A stretch of 64,000 nucleotides of DNA from Polynucleobacter finlandensis (GCF_018881755.1 NZ_JACVPS010000012.1:1-64000), one strand, 5' to 3'. Shown: positions 17,439-25,478, numbered from the stretch's first letter. Notes: generated by a model from the letters alone, not told the origin. Program-made: numbers and translations.

Positions 17439-17873
17439 ATGGCTGTTACTAAAGAACAATTCAGAGCACTGTTTGCAGTAGTTAAAGACCAACTAGAGCA
17501 AATGAGCAAAGAGCAAATCATTGAATACTATCTTGATTCTTATTTTGAACTTTCGTCAAAAATTACAAAATCACAAGCCCAGCGGGTCATGGGGGCGATG
17601 AAAAAACATGCTGAATCTAGTGAATTAAAAAAGATATTTATGAAAATCTGCTTTGAAACTGCCAGCAAATCAGAATTTAAGAATAAGAAGTTGAGATTCT
17701 CAGATATCAGCAAGACTTTAGCAAAGGCTCGTCCTGAAATTGAGTGGCTTGGGGCTGGTATGAAGCGAGTGGAAGCTGGTGCAAAAATTCAATTTAAAAA
17801 AAGCATAGGGGTTAGTAGATGGCTAACAGAGTTTAATAAGTACCATACTAGCAAAGGTGATATTTCCAAATAG
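17439..17873 (+). CDS. Unrecognised island protein downstream of integrase
   Basis: 144 residues, rich in Lys and Glu, mostly helical in appearance, with no signal peptide or membrane segment. I do not recognise a family. It starts 11 bp after the integrase stop and is probably co-transcribed. The N-terminal 'KEQFRALFAVVKDQLEQMSKEQIIEYYLDSY' region looks amphipathic. A role in recombination or gene control is possible but unsupported. Confidence 0.7.
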   Translation: MAVTKEQFRALFAVVKDQLEQMSKEQIIEYYLDSYFELSSKITKSQAQRVMGAMKKHAESSELKKIFMKICFETASKSEFKNKKLRFSDISKTLAKARPEIEWLGAGMKRVEAGAKIQFKKSIGVSRWLTEFNKYHTSKGDISK

Positions 17874-17928
17874 ACTAAGAACTTATTGGCATTTATAACA
17901 TCGGTATAGAACAACTAGCCGATGAAAG

Positions 17929-18132
17929 ATGCCGATGAATGATGTAAATCAAGTCCCACAGTTCACCAATTTGGGTGAAGTTGCCAGACAAACAAGCCTT
18001 GGAAAATCCACTGTCCTAGCATGGGAGGCTCAGGGTAAATTTCCAAGAGCCATACGACTATCTCCAACGAAAAGAGTTTGGTTGCAATCTGACATCGCCA
18101 ATTGGATGCTTGAGAAATGCAAGCATTCTTGA
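17929..18132 (+). CDS. AlpA-like helix-turn-helix regulator/excisionase
   Basis: 67 residues: 'FTNLGEVARQTSLGKSTVLAWEAQGKFPRAIRLSPTKRVW', then 'SDIANWM', which is the AlpA/MerR-type winged helix layout (first helix, recognition helix, 'FP.. .RL....W' wing, 'I..W'). AlpA proteins act as regulators or recombination-directionality factors in P4-like islands, so this is the best candidate excisionase. An inverted pair CATCGG/CCGATG lies just upstream. The 3' end overlaps the next gene by 16 bp. Confidence 0.8.
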   Translation: MPMNDVNQVPQFTNLGEVARQTSLGKSTVLAWEAQGKFPRAIRLSPTKRVWLQSDIANWMLEKCKHS

Positions 18133-18575
18133 GTAAACGGCATAGCTACCAAGAGTTCATTAATGGTCTTGGTAAATTCACTGATGCCGTCACAATGCTC
18201 CTGAAATCAAGGCACCCCACTCACCATATATGGTGGCGTGATGATATGGCTGAACCTACTGCAAAGTGGTTCGTAGACCGCCTAAATAAAAAGGTTTTTG
18301 GAAGGAAGTACGCTAGTGGCCATAAACGCCTAGCCGTAGCCATTGCCTACGAGCGTGGTGGATTAACTGATAGACCACATTTTCATCTTGCAATTGAGCG
18401 CCCAGCTCACCTCAGCAATCATAAGTTTCATCAATTAATTCAAGATGTGTTTAGGAGAATGGATTGGGGAATGGGCACGATTCATATCAGTAAATACACA
18501 AGCGCACCATTTTTGCGTTACATATGTAAGGGGGATTTTGAAAGCTTCCTCTTGGGTGTTTGCGCAAAAGGCTAG
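18117..18575 (+). CDS. Small HUH-type Rep-like endonuclease
   Basis: 152 residues. 'DRPHFHLAIE' carries an HUH motif (H88-F89-H90) and 'FLRYICKGD' a YxxK motif (Y135, K138), in the order and spacing of single-tyrosine rolling-circle Rep proteins and inovirus Gp2-like proteins. By family knowledge such enzymes nick one DNA strand through a tyrosine-DNA link. It is much shorter than plasmid Reps and has no helicase domain. Its start lies inside the AlpA-like gene, so translation is probably coupled. In this context it may replicate the excised island circle; that is inference. Confidence 0.7.
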   Translation: MQAFLSKRHSYQEFINGLGKFTDAVTMLLKSRHPTHHIWWRDDMAEPTAKWFVDRLNKKVFGRKYASGHKRLAVAIAYERGGLTDRPHFHLAIERPAHLSNHKFHQLIQDVFRRMDWGMGTIHISKYTSAPFLRYICKGDFESFLLGVCAKG

Positions 18576-18699
18576 GAATGAACTTGGATACTGACTGGCT
18601 GGTCTTATCCATGGATTTAAATGAATTGGTATTGGGTTACCAGTCTCGAAGCTTGCCCAAAGCAAGAGCGAAGAGACAAACAACAAACATTGAGCAACC

Positions 18700-19323
18700 A
18701 TGAAACAGAAACATCCTGAAACAGCCCAAGCAATCGTAGACCTCTACCGTGCTGACAAGACACTTGCTAACCCATCTATAGACCCAGTGCGTTATGAGAT
18801 TAATTCTTCTTCCGCAAAATTTGCTAAAGCCGAAGCAATTCAATCTCTAATCCTCCAAAACCCACCAGAACAGGGTACAAGCAACGAATTGATACAGCCT
18901 TATGAGTTATCAAGTGACGGAGTGAATGAGGCTCTAAAGTCTCCTAATAAGGTTGCTCTAAATGCCAGCATTGACCGAATGGAGATGCTTAAAGAAACCA
19001 ACCTACTTGACCTAGCTCTATCAACAGCGCATGAAGCTAAAGCATCGAACAGCGTCCAACAGATGCTTTCACATCAGTTGGCGGCAGCTCATAAATACGC
19101 CATGGAAAGCTTTAAAAGCTCTGAGACTTACAAAGATCCAGCAACCAAAGTGAAGTTCGGCAATCTTGCTGTAAGACTCATGGAAGCGTTTAGTCGTGGC
19201 GCACTAACCTTACAAAAGCTTCAGAACGGTAATACCCAAACGATGACCGTCCAACATGTGAATGTTCAGGGTCAGGCTGTAATTACTGGCTCTTTACAAA
19301 CAGGGGGTCATTCAAATGGATAA
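18700..19323 (+). CDS. Unrecognised island protein paired with HGG-motif protein
   Basis: 207 residues, soluble, with a helical Ala/Ser-rich middle and a C-terminal segment 'TMTVQHVNVQGQAVITG' that recalls the 'V.HV.V..GGQA..G' tail of proteins often encoded next to HGGxSTGP proteins in mobile elements. It overlaps that next gene by 8 bp, which supports a functional pair. No enzymatic motif is visible. Function unknown. Confidence 0.75.
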   Translation: MKQKHPETAQAIVDLYRADKTLANPSIDPVRYEINSSSAKFAKAEAIQSLILQNPPEQGTSNELIQPYELSSDGVNEALKSPNKVALNASIDRMEMLKETNLLDLALSTAHEAKASNSVQQMLSHQLAAAHKYAMESFKSSETYKDPATKVKFGNLAVRLMEAFSRGALTLQKLQNGNTQTMTVQHVNVQGQAVITGSLQTGGHSNG

Positions 19324-19534
19324 CGAAGGAAAAGTGACATACCCCATGCACTGCTCCCCTAGATGCGGTGCTCATGCCAGAACCACAGGAAAACCTTGTA
19401 AGTCACCTGCTATGCCCAATGGAAGATGTCGAATGCACGGTGGTAGAACTCCCATCAAGCATGGCTTGAGGTCAAGGCTATTTAAAAAGAAACAGCACGA
19501 AATGAGAGGCTTATTAAGAATCTTAGGTAAATGA
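19316..19534 (+). CDS. HGGxSTGP-like small zinc-motif protein
   Basis: 72 residues. 'CGAHARTTGKPCKSPAMPNGRCRMHGGRTPIKHG' matches the Cys/His-rich core of the HGGxSTGP family (C...C...C.MHGG), though the terminal STGP is replaced by RTPI. The Cys and His residues could bind a metal. These proteins are common in prophages and islands and their role is unknown. It overlaps the preceding gene and is convergent with the membrane protein that follows. Confidence 0.8.
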   Translation: MDNEGKVTYPMHCSPRCGAHARTTGKPCKSPAMPNGRCRMHGGRTPIKHGLRSRLFKKKQHEMRGLLRILGK

Positions 19535-20392
19535 TGTCAAATCTGAAGATAAAAAATCAAAAAATGTAAGGTGGAGGGAGTCCACTTTAAGGTGTGTAAT
19601 ATTTTTATTGGTTGAATTAACACTCCCAATAATATAAAACTTTTTATACCATTTCTCAGACCAATCGATTCCTGACTTATCAGCATCGATAAGAATTTGA
19701 TTGTATAAGCCGTAATCCTCTATTGGAAGAAAAAACTCACCCGTACAATACTCGCCAATATATATATTGCCCAATGCACCAGTTGCTTCGAGAAAGTCAT
19801 TTACATTGCTCAAAAAAGTTAGGGTTAATGTACATTTAATCGGAGCAAGGTTTCTCAGGTATTTAGGCGTTTTCTCTTTTGTATCTATAGATAATGATGT
19901 ATGGAATTTTATGGTTTTGGTAATTTGATTAAATCTATTATCAAAATTAATTTCGAATGGTTCATTTACACCAATTGATTTCACCTCAAAATTTACTGCA
20001 ACTACTTTGTCCTCTTTTTTAAATATTTCATTGAAATCATTCACCACTTCTCGCAAAAAAGGTTTTTGCGGATTCGGTAAATACAACATCTTTAATCTGA
20101 TCTCAGAAATATGATGAGCCATTACTACAAAGGTTGTAATAAAGCCCATAGTACATATATATAAAAAGCCCAAAAATAGGAGTAGAAGTATTCTTCCTAT
20201 AAAGTAACTAATATCGAAATCAAATACGTTTAGCCTGCTTAAGATTGAGTTATTTGAACTAAAAATAATACTAAGTGATAGCAAGAAGAATCCTAAAGCG
20301 GCAATTCCATTAGCAAATTCTATCAATGACGAAAATAAGCCAATAACCTTGTTAGAAACTTCAAATTCTTTTATAGGGTATGGTCTTTTCAT
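19523..20392 (-). CDS. Unrecognised membrane protein
   Basis: 289 residues from the ATG at 20392, chosen because GAGGAG lies just upstream; the frame stays open for another 76 codons. Two hydrophobic stretches sit near residues 17-44 and 62-92, followed by a ~190-residue soluble, beta-rich tail. No family recognised. The gene stands divergent from the next one, starts 132 bp apart. The two-helix hairpin plus a large soluble domain would place the tail on one side of the inner membrane. Confidence 0.6.
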   Translation of the reverse strand: MKRPYPIKEFEVSNKVIGLFSSLIEFANGIAALGFFLLSLSIIFSSNNSILSRLNVFDFDISYFIGRILLLLFLGFLYICTMGFITTFVVMAHHISEIRLKMLYLPNPQKPFLREVVNDFNEIFKKEDKVVAVNFEVKSIGVNEPFEINFDNRFNQITKTIKFHTSLSIDTKEKTPKYLRNLAPIKCTLTLTFLSNVNDFLEATGALGNIYIGEYCTGEFFLPIEDYGLYNQILIDADKSGIDWSEKWYKKFYIIGSVNSTNKNITHLKVDSLHLTFFDFLSSDLTSFT

Positions 20393-20524
20393 AATCTCCT
20401 CATTGCTTGGGTAACCCATTTCTTTTGAATGATAAAGCCCATCAATTAAATATAGATAGTGCACACATGCTACTATATAAAAGACAGCAAGACACGGCTT
20501 AAATTGTGCAAAAAAATGTAAGTT

Positions 20525-21313
20525 ATGACCAAACCATTTGTTTACGATGAAAAAACATCTTCTCTGTATTCTCCAGATGGAGAATACATCAAAAAAATTG
20601 ACTGCCCGAAAGCAGTGCACTGGAATCAGCTTCTAGTTGATGAGATTGATGATAGCTCCAGGGGTTGCACCCACTGCGATGATAGGGTTCTAAATCTTGA
20701 TATAACGCCTCCTAAAGATGCTTTAGCCAAGCTAAAGAGCCATCCCAATACCTGTGTTTATGCTACCAGGAATAGTTGCCATGTCATCTCCTTGATTGAT
20801 GATAAAAATCCAGAAAATCCTAAGATTAGAAGTGGGTTACACGGAAGTTTTGAAAATGAATATCGCCATGATTTGCCCTTAATTAATACTGTTCGCAACT
20901 TCGAGGACATGCAAAGAGCAATCAAGCTTGGTTTTTGGGTAGACATAAGATTAGTGAGACCCAACGTCGACGACTTATCTCAGAGACTTGATATTAGTCA
21001 AAATATGAAAACAGGCGAAGTTCAATTGACTAAGTTTCATCGCGGGAGAAAAATCCTTGATCTTGATTGGGTAGAGATAATTAATGATGTCTCGTATTAT
21101 CCTTACTACCAAGAAATGCCTATTGCTGCATATTTAATTCCAAAGAACTTACCAAATGAGTCAGAGGTTTTTATTCCTGACCCTATAGAGGACTTTAAGT
21201 TGACTAATTTTCCGCTCTCAGATAATAGAGCCAACAACTTAATTGGCGTGGTATTAAATAAAAAAGTGATACTAAAGCCTCACCAAACAAAAATAATTGA
21301 ATGGGTTGGATAA
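20525..21313 (+). CDS. Unrecognised soluble island protein with GCxxC motif
   Basis: 262 residues, no signal peptide or membrane segment. The N-terminus 'MTKPFVYDEKTSSLYSPDGEYIKKIDCP' and the internal 'GCTHCDDRVLNLD' suggest a small domain that may bind a metal through its cysteines. I do not recognise the family. It is divergent from the membrane protein gene and convergent with the next, 15 bp away. Confidence 0.65.
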   Translation: MTKPFVYDEKTSSLYSPDGEYIKKIDCPKAVHWNQLLVDEIDDSSRGCTHCDDRVLNLDITPPKDALAKLKSHPNTCVYATRNSCHVISLIDDKNPENPKIRSGLHGSFENEYRHDLPLINTVRNFEDMQRAIKLGFWVDIRLVRPNVDDLSQRLDISQNMKTGEVQLTKFHRGRKILDLDWVEIINDVSYYPYYQEMPIAAYLIPKNLPNESEVFIPDPIEDFKLTNFPLSDNRANNLIGVVLNKKVILKPHQTKIIEWVG

Positions 21314-21328
21314 GGCGAGAATTATCTG

Positions 21329-22138
21329 TTAATTCTCGGTTGTCCATACATTCAGAAAGCCAGCGTCTTGAACCCTAACTGTATATTTTTCCCAATACAA
21401 TTCTATGCCCTGCTCTGTAATCCAGTGACTACTTCCAGATGGATCGTACCTACTCCAAGCAAGTAAATATTTTGGAATACCAACTTTATTTGCCATAACT
21501 ACTCTCTCAAAAACTCCTCCTCTTTTTTCAAAAAAAGTCCAATTTCTTCCAAAGCCAATATCAGCACCGCAAAAAACAATAGATTTTGGATATAGGCAAT
21601 TAGAGTTATAGATTGCAGAATATGTAGCCACTCCTTCGCCAGCAATAAAGAGGAGCGAGAAGCGTTCTGGGCCATGACTGGGGTTGGTGCGAGTTCGCCG
21701 TTGAAAAACTGCCCATACAGCATAGGGTTCTTTATAGGATTTATATCCATAACCTGTCAGATTTACATGAGCCTCTTGTAATGCATTGGGAATTTGCTCT
21801 CTAGACTGAAGCTCATGATAAAAATCCTCTGGAAATAGTTCAACATTAAGATTTGGCGAAGGGCTTAACTCTGCCTGAGTTACGTCTTTTAAGAACAATA
21901 CGTCATAGCCACCAATCCTATTGATATGCTTAAGCAATTCCTCCTTGCTTACTCCAGCATCTACATAAACCATACTGTGCGAGAAGCCTAAATAGTATTT
22001 TAGAAATCGACCATCTAAAGCTGATCCTGGGTAATACACCGAATCCTGAAGAACCAAATTTCTATCAAATTTTGTTTCTGAATTTGCATTCTTTAGCCAT
22101 TCGGGTATGGGCTCATGAGTTAGTTTTGTCTTTGGCAT
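21329..22138 (-). CDS. Unrecognised island protein, last of a minus-strand series
   Basis: 269 residues, soluble, rich in Tyr and Trp, with no motif I can place. It is the last of six unknown genes read from 24382 down to 21329 with short gaps or overlaps. The middle contains 'SLLFIAGEGVATYSAIY' and 'SIVFCGADIGFGRNWTFF', which suggest a compact alpha/beta domain. No function is proposed. Confidence 0.7.
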   Translation of the reverse strand: MPKTKLTHEPIPEWLKNANSETKFDRNLVLQDSVYYPGSALDGRFLKYYLGFSHSMVYVDAGVSKEELLKHINRIGGYDVLFLKDVTQAELSPSPNLNVELFPEDFYHELQSREQIPNALQEAHVNLTGYGYKSYKEPYAVWAVFQRRTRTNPSHGPERFSLLFIAGEGVATYSAIYNSNCLYPKSIVFCGADIGFGRNWTFFEKRGGVFERVVMANKVGIPKYLLAWSRYDPSGSSHWITEQGIELYWEKYTVRVQDAGFLNVWTTEN

Positions 22139-22181
22139 GCTTTTTAGTTCACTGAAATATATTAGTCCCTAGTGCGTTCCC

Positions 22182-22616
22182 TTATTTAGTCAGTACCCAA
22201 CTCTGTCCATGAGACAGTATTCTTGACCCTAAATATTCAAAACCGTAAATAGACTCAATTTCTAAACCAATTTGATCTAACATTTCGTATGAAATTTCAA
22301 TCCTTTTCATATTTTTTAGGTCAATTAAAAAGTTATCCGAAAAAAGAAAAGTGGGAACCTCTGATGTGTTGTCCTTTCCATATTTCACCTCTACTATTGG
22401 GGCTTGAACAGATTTATTAGTAACAATCTGAAATAACAAATTAAAAATCTCATTATTCTCGTGAATTTTATGCAAACGAGTAAATGTCCAATCGAAGTCT
22501 TCTAAGATTGCAAAATCTATGGTGCAACCCCATTCAATAGCCCTATCCTCAATTTCCTTATGACGAGGGTTATTGGACAACGCATGCCCAAAGTACATAG
22601 CTATTTGATTATTCAT
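22182..22616 (-). CDS. Unrecognised protein, paralogue of the product of 23133-23606
   Basis: 144 residues. 'MYFGHALSNN...IEDRAIEWGCTI' near the N-terminus and 'FLIDLKNMKRIEISYEMLDQIG' followed by 'YGFEYLGSRIL' near the C-terminus line up with the same positions in the protein encoded two genes upstream. The pair therefore looks like an old duplication within the island. No known motif. Confidence 0.7.
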   Translation of the reverse strand: MNNQIAMYFGHALSNNPRHKEIEDRAIEWGCTIDFAILEDFDWTFTRLHKIHENNEIFNLLFQIVTNKSVQAPIVEVKYGKDNTSEVPTFLFSDNFLIDLKNMKRIEISYEMLDQIGLEIESIYGFEYLGSRILSHGQSWVLTK

Positions 22617-22744
22617 TAGTTTAGGAATGCTTATATTTTTATTTTGGTTTCAGGGGCTCAAAGGTCAGATCAATTTTCACCACAATATCCATTTAGCTTA
22701 TCTCCTATTGAAGACTAATCAAACTAGTGGGCTCACCCCTTAGA

Positions 22745-23104
22745 TTACTTATATGCTGGTGGCAATGGGTAGTCGCAACGAGTATATGTATTTTGGAGCT
22801 TATAACCCACAAGAAAACTAGCGGGTAATGCAATAAGGAGTATCAACACTAAAAGCCCAATTTTTACTGACTTTCTTTTGATGTTGGCAATTAACCATGA
22901 CCCAATGCTCATAAAAGCGAAGACGGTTAAGCCAAAACCTATTCCTATAGCCAGCACTGCTTTAACCAATAACCAGTAGCCCCAATAACCCACTGATGGC
23001 ACATCAACTGGCGGGTCAAAGAAAATATCCATTGCCCCATAGATAACTACCACTCCAAAAGCGATTAGGAAGGCAATAAGCCCTCTTCTCAGGTGCGGGT
23101 TCAT
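22745..23104 (-). CDS. Small three-helix membrane protein
   Basis: 119 residues with three hydrophobic segments at about 8-28, 46-74 and 80-101 and a short polar C-terminus ending 'CDYPLPPAYK'. No signal peptidase site. It lies between the two paralogous soluble genes, in the same direction, with 28 bp to the upstream gene. It could anchor a complex formed by its neighbours; that is a guess from position only. Confidence 0.7.
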   Translation of the reverse strand: MNPHLRRGLIAFLIAFGVVVIYGAMDIFFDPPVDVPSVGYWGYWLLVKAVLAIGIGFGLTVFAFMSIGSWLIANIKRKSVKIGLLVLILLIALPASFLVGYKLQNTYTRCDYPLPPAYK

Positions 23105-23132
23105 AAGAGTACAGAAATGTAGTTAGATGGCA

Positions 23133-23606
23133 TTAGAGACGCTTAAATCCAATAAACTGAAAGTTGAAATATTGCTCGTACCCTCTGCCAATCTTATCAA
23201 TTAGCAAGTCGGTAAGGGGGAACTCCTTCCTCTTGCTCTGATTTCGTAAATATCCGTCTTTAAGTATAAGTTTTGGATATGTGTAACCGTTATGGGTGTA
23301 TTTACCAAATTCTACAGATGGTGAAAAGAAGACCCCCTCCGTATCAGCATGAACAACACAGTGGCTATCAAAACCACTCAAGCTGTAATCTTTCTCTTCA
23401 TACTTCAGGACTCTCTTCTTTTGCATGGAGTTACACATATACTCAAATTCTCCAAGCAAGATAGCCTCGACCGACGAATCCCACTCTATTGCTCGCTTTT
23501 CTAATTTTTCCAAAAAGTCATCAGAGTTTGGAGACCCAAAATATATTTCTATACTTTTTTTAAAAATGGGGTTTTCGCCAGCTAGGGCTTGAATGTCTTG
23601 GCTCAC
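23133..23606 (-). CDS. Unrecognised protein, paralogue of the product of 22182-22616
   Basis: 157 residues. 'EIYFGSPNSDDFLEKLEKRAIEWDSSVEAILLGEFEY' and the C-terminal 'LTDLLIDKIG' followed by 'FNFQFIGFKRL' match the related positions of the protein encoded at 22182-22616 (shared YFG, RAIEW, IG and FxFxG). Its start overlaps the stop of the preceding gene by 4 bp, so translation is probably coupled. Confidence 0.72.
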   Translation of the reverse strand: MSQDIQALAGENPIFKKSIEIYFGSPNSDDFLEKLEKRAIEWDSSVEAILLGEFEYMCNSMQKKRVLKYEEKDYSLSGFDSHCVVHADTEGVFFSPSVEFGKYTHNGYTYPKLILKDGYLRNQSKRKEFPLTDLLIDKIGRGYEQYFNFQFIGFKRL

Positions 23607-23986
23607 TTTGGCGATGACCTTCTAAACAACTTTAATCTGAATTTTGTTTGATTATGTAAGTCAAGCCAGTCTGAAGGGGAGCCAATGTCCTGCCACTCTC
23701 TATTCCAATAACTACGCTCTTGGATGTGAAAACCTAATGACCACAATAGAATAAGCCAAAAGTGTTCATGCATCCTAATTGGAGTCTTGGCATTCGGCTT
23801 TAATCGAAATTTACAATCTGGGTCTCCCCAGTTAGGTAGTCCCCAATAATTTCCGCTTTCAAAGTTGGACTCATGAGCACAATCAATCCAATCTTCATAC
23901 CACCCATAACGCTCTTGTATTGGACGCCCAAGCGCCCACATAATAATTAACCAAAAATGCTTGCGTGGTTTTTGTATGGCGCTCAT
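23603..23986 (-). CDS. Trp-rich protein built of two internal repeats
   Basis: 127 residues in two similar halves: residues ~9-63 and ~74-121 both run HFWLI(I/L)-x-W-x-LG-xx-IQER, then spaced Trp residues and FRLK. The repeat is about 50-55 residues and the Trp content is very high. No family recognised; the pattern suggests a duplicated domain that packs on aromatic residues. It starts directly at the stop of the upstream gene (TAG then ATG) and overlaps the next gene by 4 bp. Confidence 0.75.
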   Translation of the reverse strand: MSAIQKPRKHFWLIIMWALGRPIQERYGWYEDWIDCAHESNFESGNYWGLPNWGDPDCKFRLKPNAKTPIRMHEHFWLILLWSLGFHIQERSYWNREWQDIGSPSDWLDLHNQTKFRLKLFRRSSPK

Positions 23987-24382
23987 CTAGACCTCGAACA
24001 GACGAACTTTATAACGCTCACTCAAGTATTTAATTTCTTGGCTTAGGATGTGACGCTCTTGACTAAGAAGGAAGTATTCATTCCTAAGGTTTTTTGATTC
24101 TTCAATATCGTAGTTTGGATGTGGGAACTCTTTTTTTAGGGCTTCATACTCAGCAAAGCTAATTAGGTTTCCGAATTCATCATGAATAGGCTTAAGTAAG
24201 CTTGGGTTTTTGGCCCCCTTCTCTTGAATAAGGATGATTTTTTCATCGACAACTTTAAGCTTTTTATTGGCAAAACTTAAAGCCTGTCTTCGAGAGTAAT
24301 TGATTGCTCGCTCGATATAAATCTTCGTCACAATGAACGAAATAATTGTGCAAACCAGCGCAGCCTGAATTATTAATAACAT
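23987..24382 (-). CDS. Small membrane-anchored coiled-coil protein
   Basis: 131 residues: one N-terminal membrane segment ('LLIIQAALVCTIISFIVTKIY'), then charged helical sequence with heptad-like spacing to the C-terminus. No family recognised. It is the first gene of the six-gene minus-strand series; a GGGATATGATACCC operator lies 22 bp upstream of its start, next to the XRE gene. Confidence 0.7.
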   Translation of the reverse strand: MLLIIQAALVCTIISFIVTKIYIERAINYSRRQALSFANKKLKVVDEKIILIQEKGAKNPSLLKPIHDEFGNLISFAEYEALKKEFPHPNYDIEESKNLRNEYFLLSQERHILSQEIKYLSERYKVRLFEV

Positions 24383-24403
24383 GAGCTCATGCCCCCTATA
24401 TGA

Positions 24404-24417
24404 GGGATATGATACCC
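24404..24417. promoter_or_regulatory. Putative XRE operator, copy 1
   Basis: GGGATATGATACCC, an imperfect palindrome between the XRE regulator stop and the first gene of the six-gene series. It differs by one base from the copy at 24718-24731. Confidence 0.6.
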
Positions 24418-24441
24418 AATTAGCTTTACTTTTAAGAGCGA

Positions 24442-24681
24442 TTATTTGCGTTCAAATAAGTCTACGATTTTGATATCTAGAGCTAAAGCTATCTTTTCTA
24501 GGTTAATTACAGCTACATTGTGTTCCCCACGCTCAACTCCACCAAAATAAGAGCGGTCTAAACCGCTTGCGAGGGCTACTGACTCTTGGGAGAGCCCCTG
24601 ACTCTCACGAAGCTGACGAATGCGCTTACCGAGCTTTATTAAGATTGGATTACCCGCATGGGTTGGGGATGGTTTTGCCAT
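24442..24681 (-). CDS. XRE family transcriptional regulator
   Basis: 79 residues consisting of one helix-turn-helix domain: 'LGKRIRQLRESQGLSQESVALASGLDRSYFGGVERGEHNVAVINLEKIALALDI', the XRE/Cro fold with the 'SQE.vA..sGl..s.....E.G' pattern. No second domain. It reads towards the six unknown genes and away from the lipoprotein gene. Near-identical palindromic sites lie on both sides of it, so it probably controls itself, the series downstream and perhaps the divergent lipoprotein. Confidence 0.88.
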   Translation of the reverse strand: MAKPSPTHAGNPILIKLGKRIRQLRESQGLSQESVALASGLDRSYFGGVERGEHNVAVINLEKIALALDIKIVDLFERK

Positions 24682-24702
24682 ACCCCAATACTGGATTTAT
24701 GC

Positions 24703-24731
24703 GGGATATGAATCCACGGGATAAGATACCC
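24703..24731. promoter_or_regulatory. Putative XRE operators, copies 2 and 3
   Basis: GGGATATGAATCCA (24703-24716) and GGGATAAGATACCC (24718-24731) sit in the divergent region between the XRE gene start (24681) and the lipoprotein start (24760). With copy 1 they give a consensus GGGATAWGATACCC. Confidence 0.6.
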
Positions 24732-24759
24732 ATAACTGTCGCTATCCTACAATCAAACA

Positions 24760-25476
24760 ATGAAAAGATATTCTCTTGCGCTACTAATAGGATTTGCACT
24801 GGCTGGTTGCGGTGGAGATGGCTATCAACAAGAAAAGCTTGCCCCAAAACTTAGCCCTTCTCAAAAGCTAAGCAATGCATATTCAGAGGCCATTAAAAAC
24901 TCCAATCAACAAGCAAAACAGTGCTCGGATACGCTTGGTAACAGCGATGAAGGCAAATTAGTTCGAAAAGAAATTTTATTTGCCAACCAAAAAGATGAAT
25001 ACGCCCAAGGGTTAATGGGCTCCAAACAGCATCTAAATTCGAAGCAGACTGTAGCCCTAGAGAAATACATTATTGGGCAAAAGAGTTGTAGAGGAGTTCG
25101 TCTGAATGCCCTAAATAAGGTTCCTTTCCTTCCGACCGTATGGATTGAATACTATAAAAAAATGGATGGTCTTAGCTCTCAATTGCTCTCAAAGAAAATA
25201 ACTATAGGGGAGGCTAATCAACAATCTGTGAATTTCCTTCAGGAAAGAAATGTCAACATAAATGAGGCAAGACTGAAAATAACCAGTGAATTAAGCGCAA
25301 TGCAACAGCAAGAAACAATTCTGGCACTTAAGCAACAAGGTGTTGCAGCACAACAGGCCCAAGTGGAAGCCACAAAACGAGCAAATGATAGACTGTTGTG
25401 GAAAGACATTAATGATTCTCTTAAGCCACAATGGCTAGATTCATCTCCAAGCTGTCTAGGGCCAGGCTGTAAATGA
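24760..25476 (+). CDS. Island lipoprotein of unknown function
   Basis: 238 residues. A short signal peptide ends in the lipobox 'LAGC', so the protein should be lipid-anchored at Cys17. The mature part is Gln/Lys-rich and helical, with a long run between about residues 150 and 210 that looks like a coiled coil. The C-terminus carries two cysteines ('SCLGPGC'). No family recognised. It is divergent from the XRE gene and shares its operator region. Confidence 0.72.
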   Translation: MKRYSLALLIGFALAGCGGDGYQQEKLAPKLSPSQKLSNAYSEAIKNSNQQAKQCSDTLGNSDEGKLVRKEILFANQKDEYAQGLMGSKQHLNSKQTVALEKYIIGQKSCRGVRLNALNKVPFLPTVWIEYYKKMDGLSSQLLSKKITIGEANQQSVNFLQERNVNINEARLKITSELSAMQQQETILALKQQGVAAQQAQVEATKRANDRLLWKDINDSLKPQWLDSSPSCLGPGCK

Positions 25477-25478
25477 CC

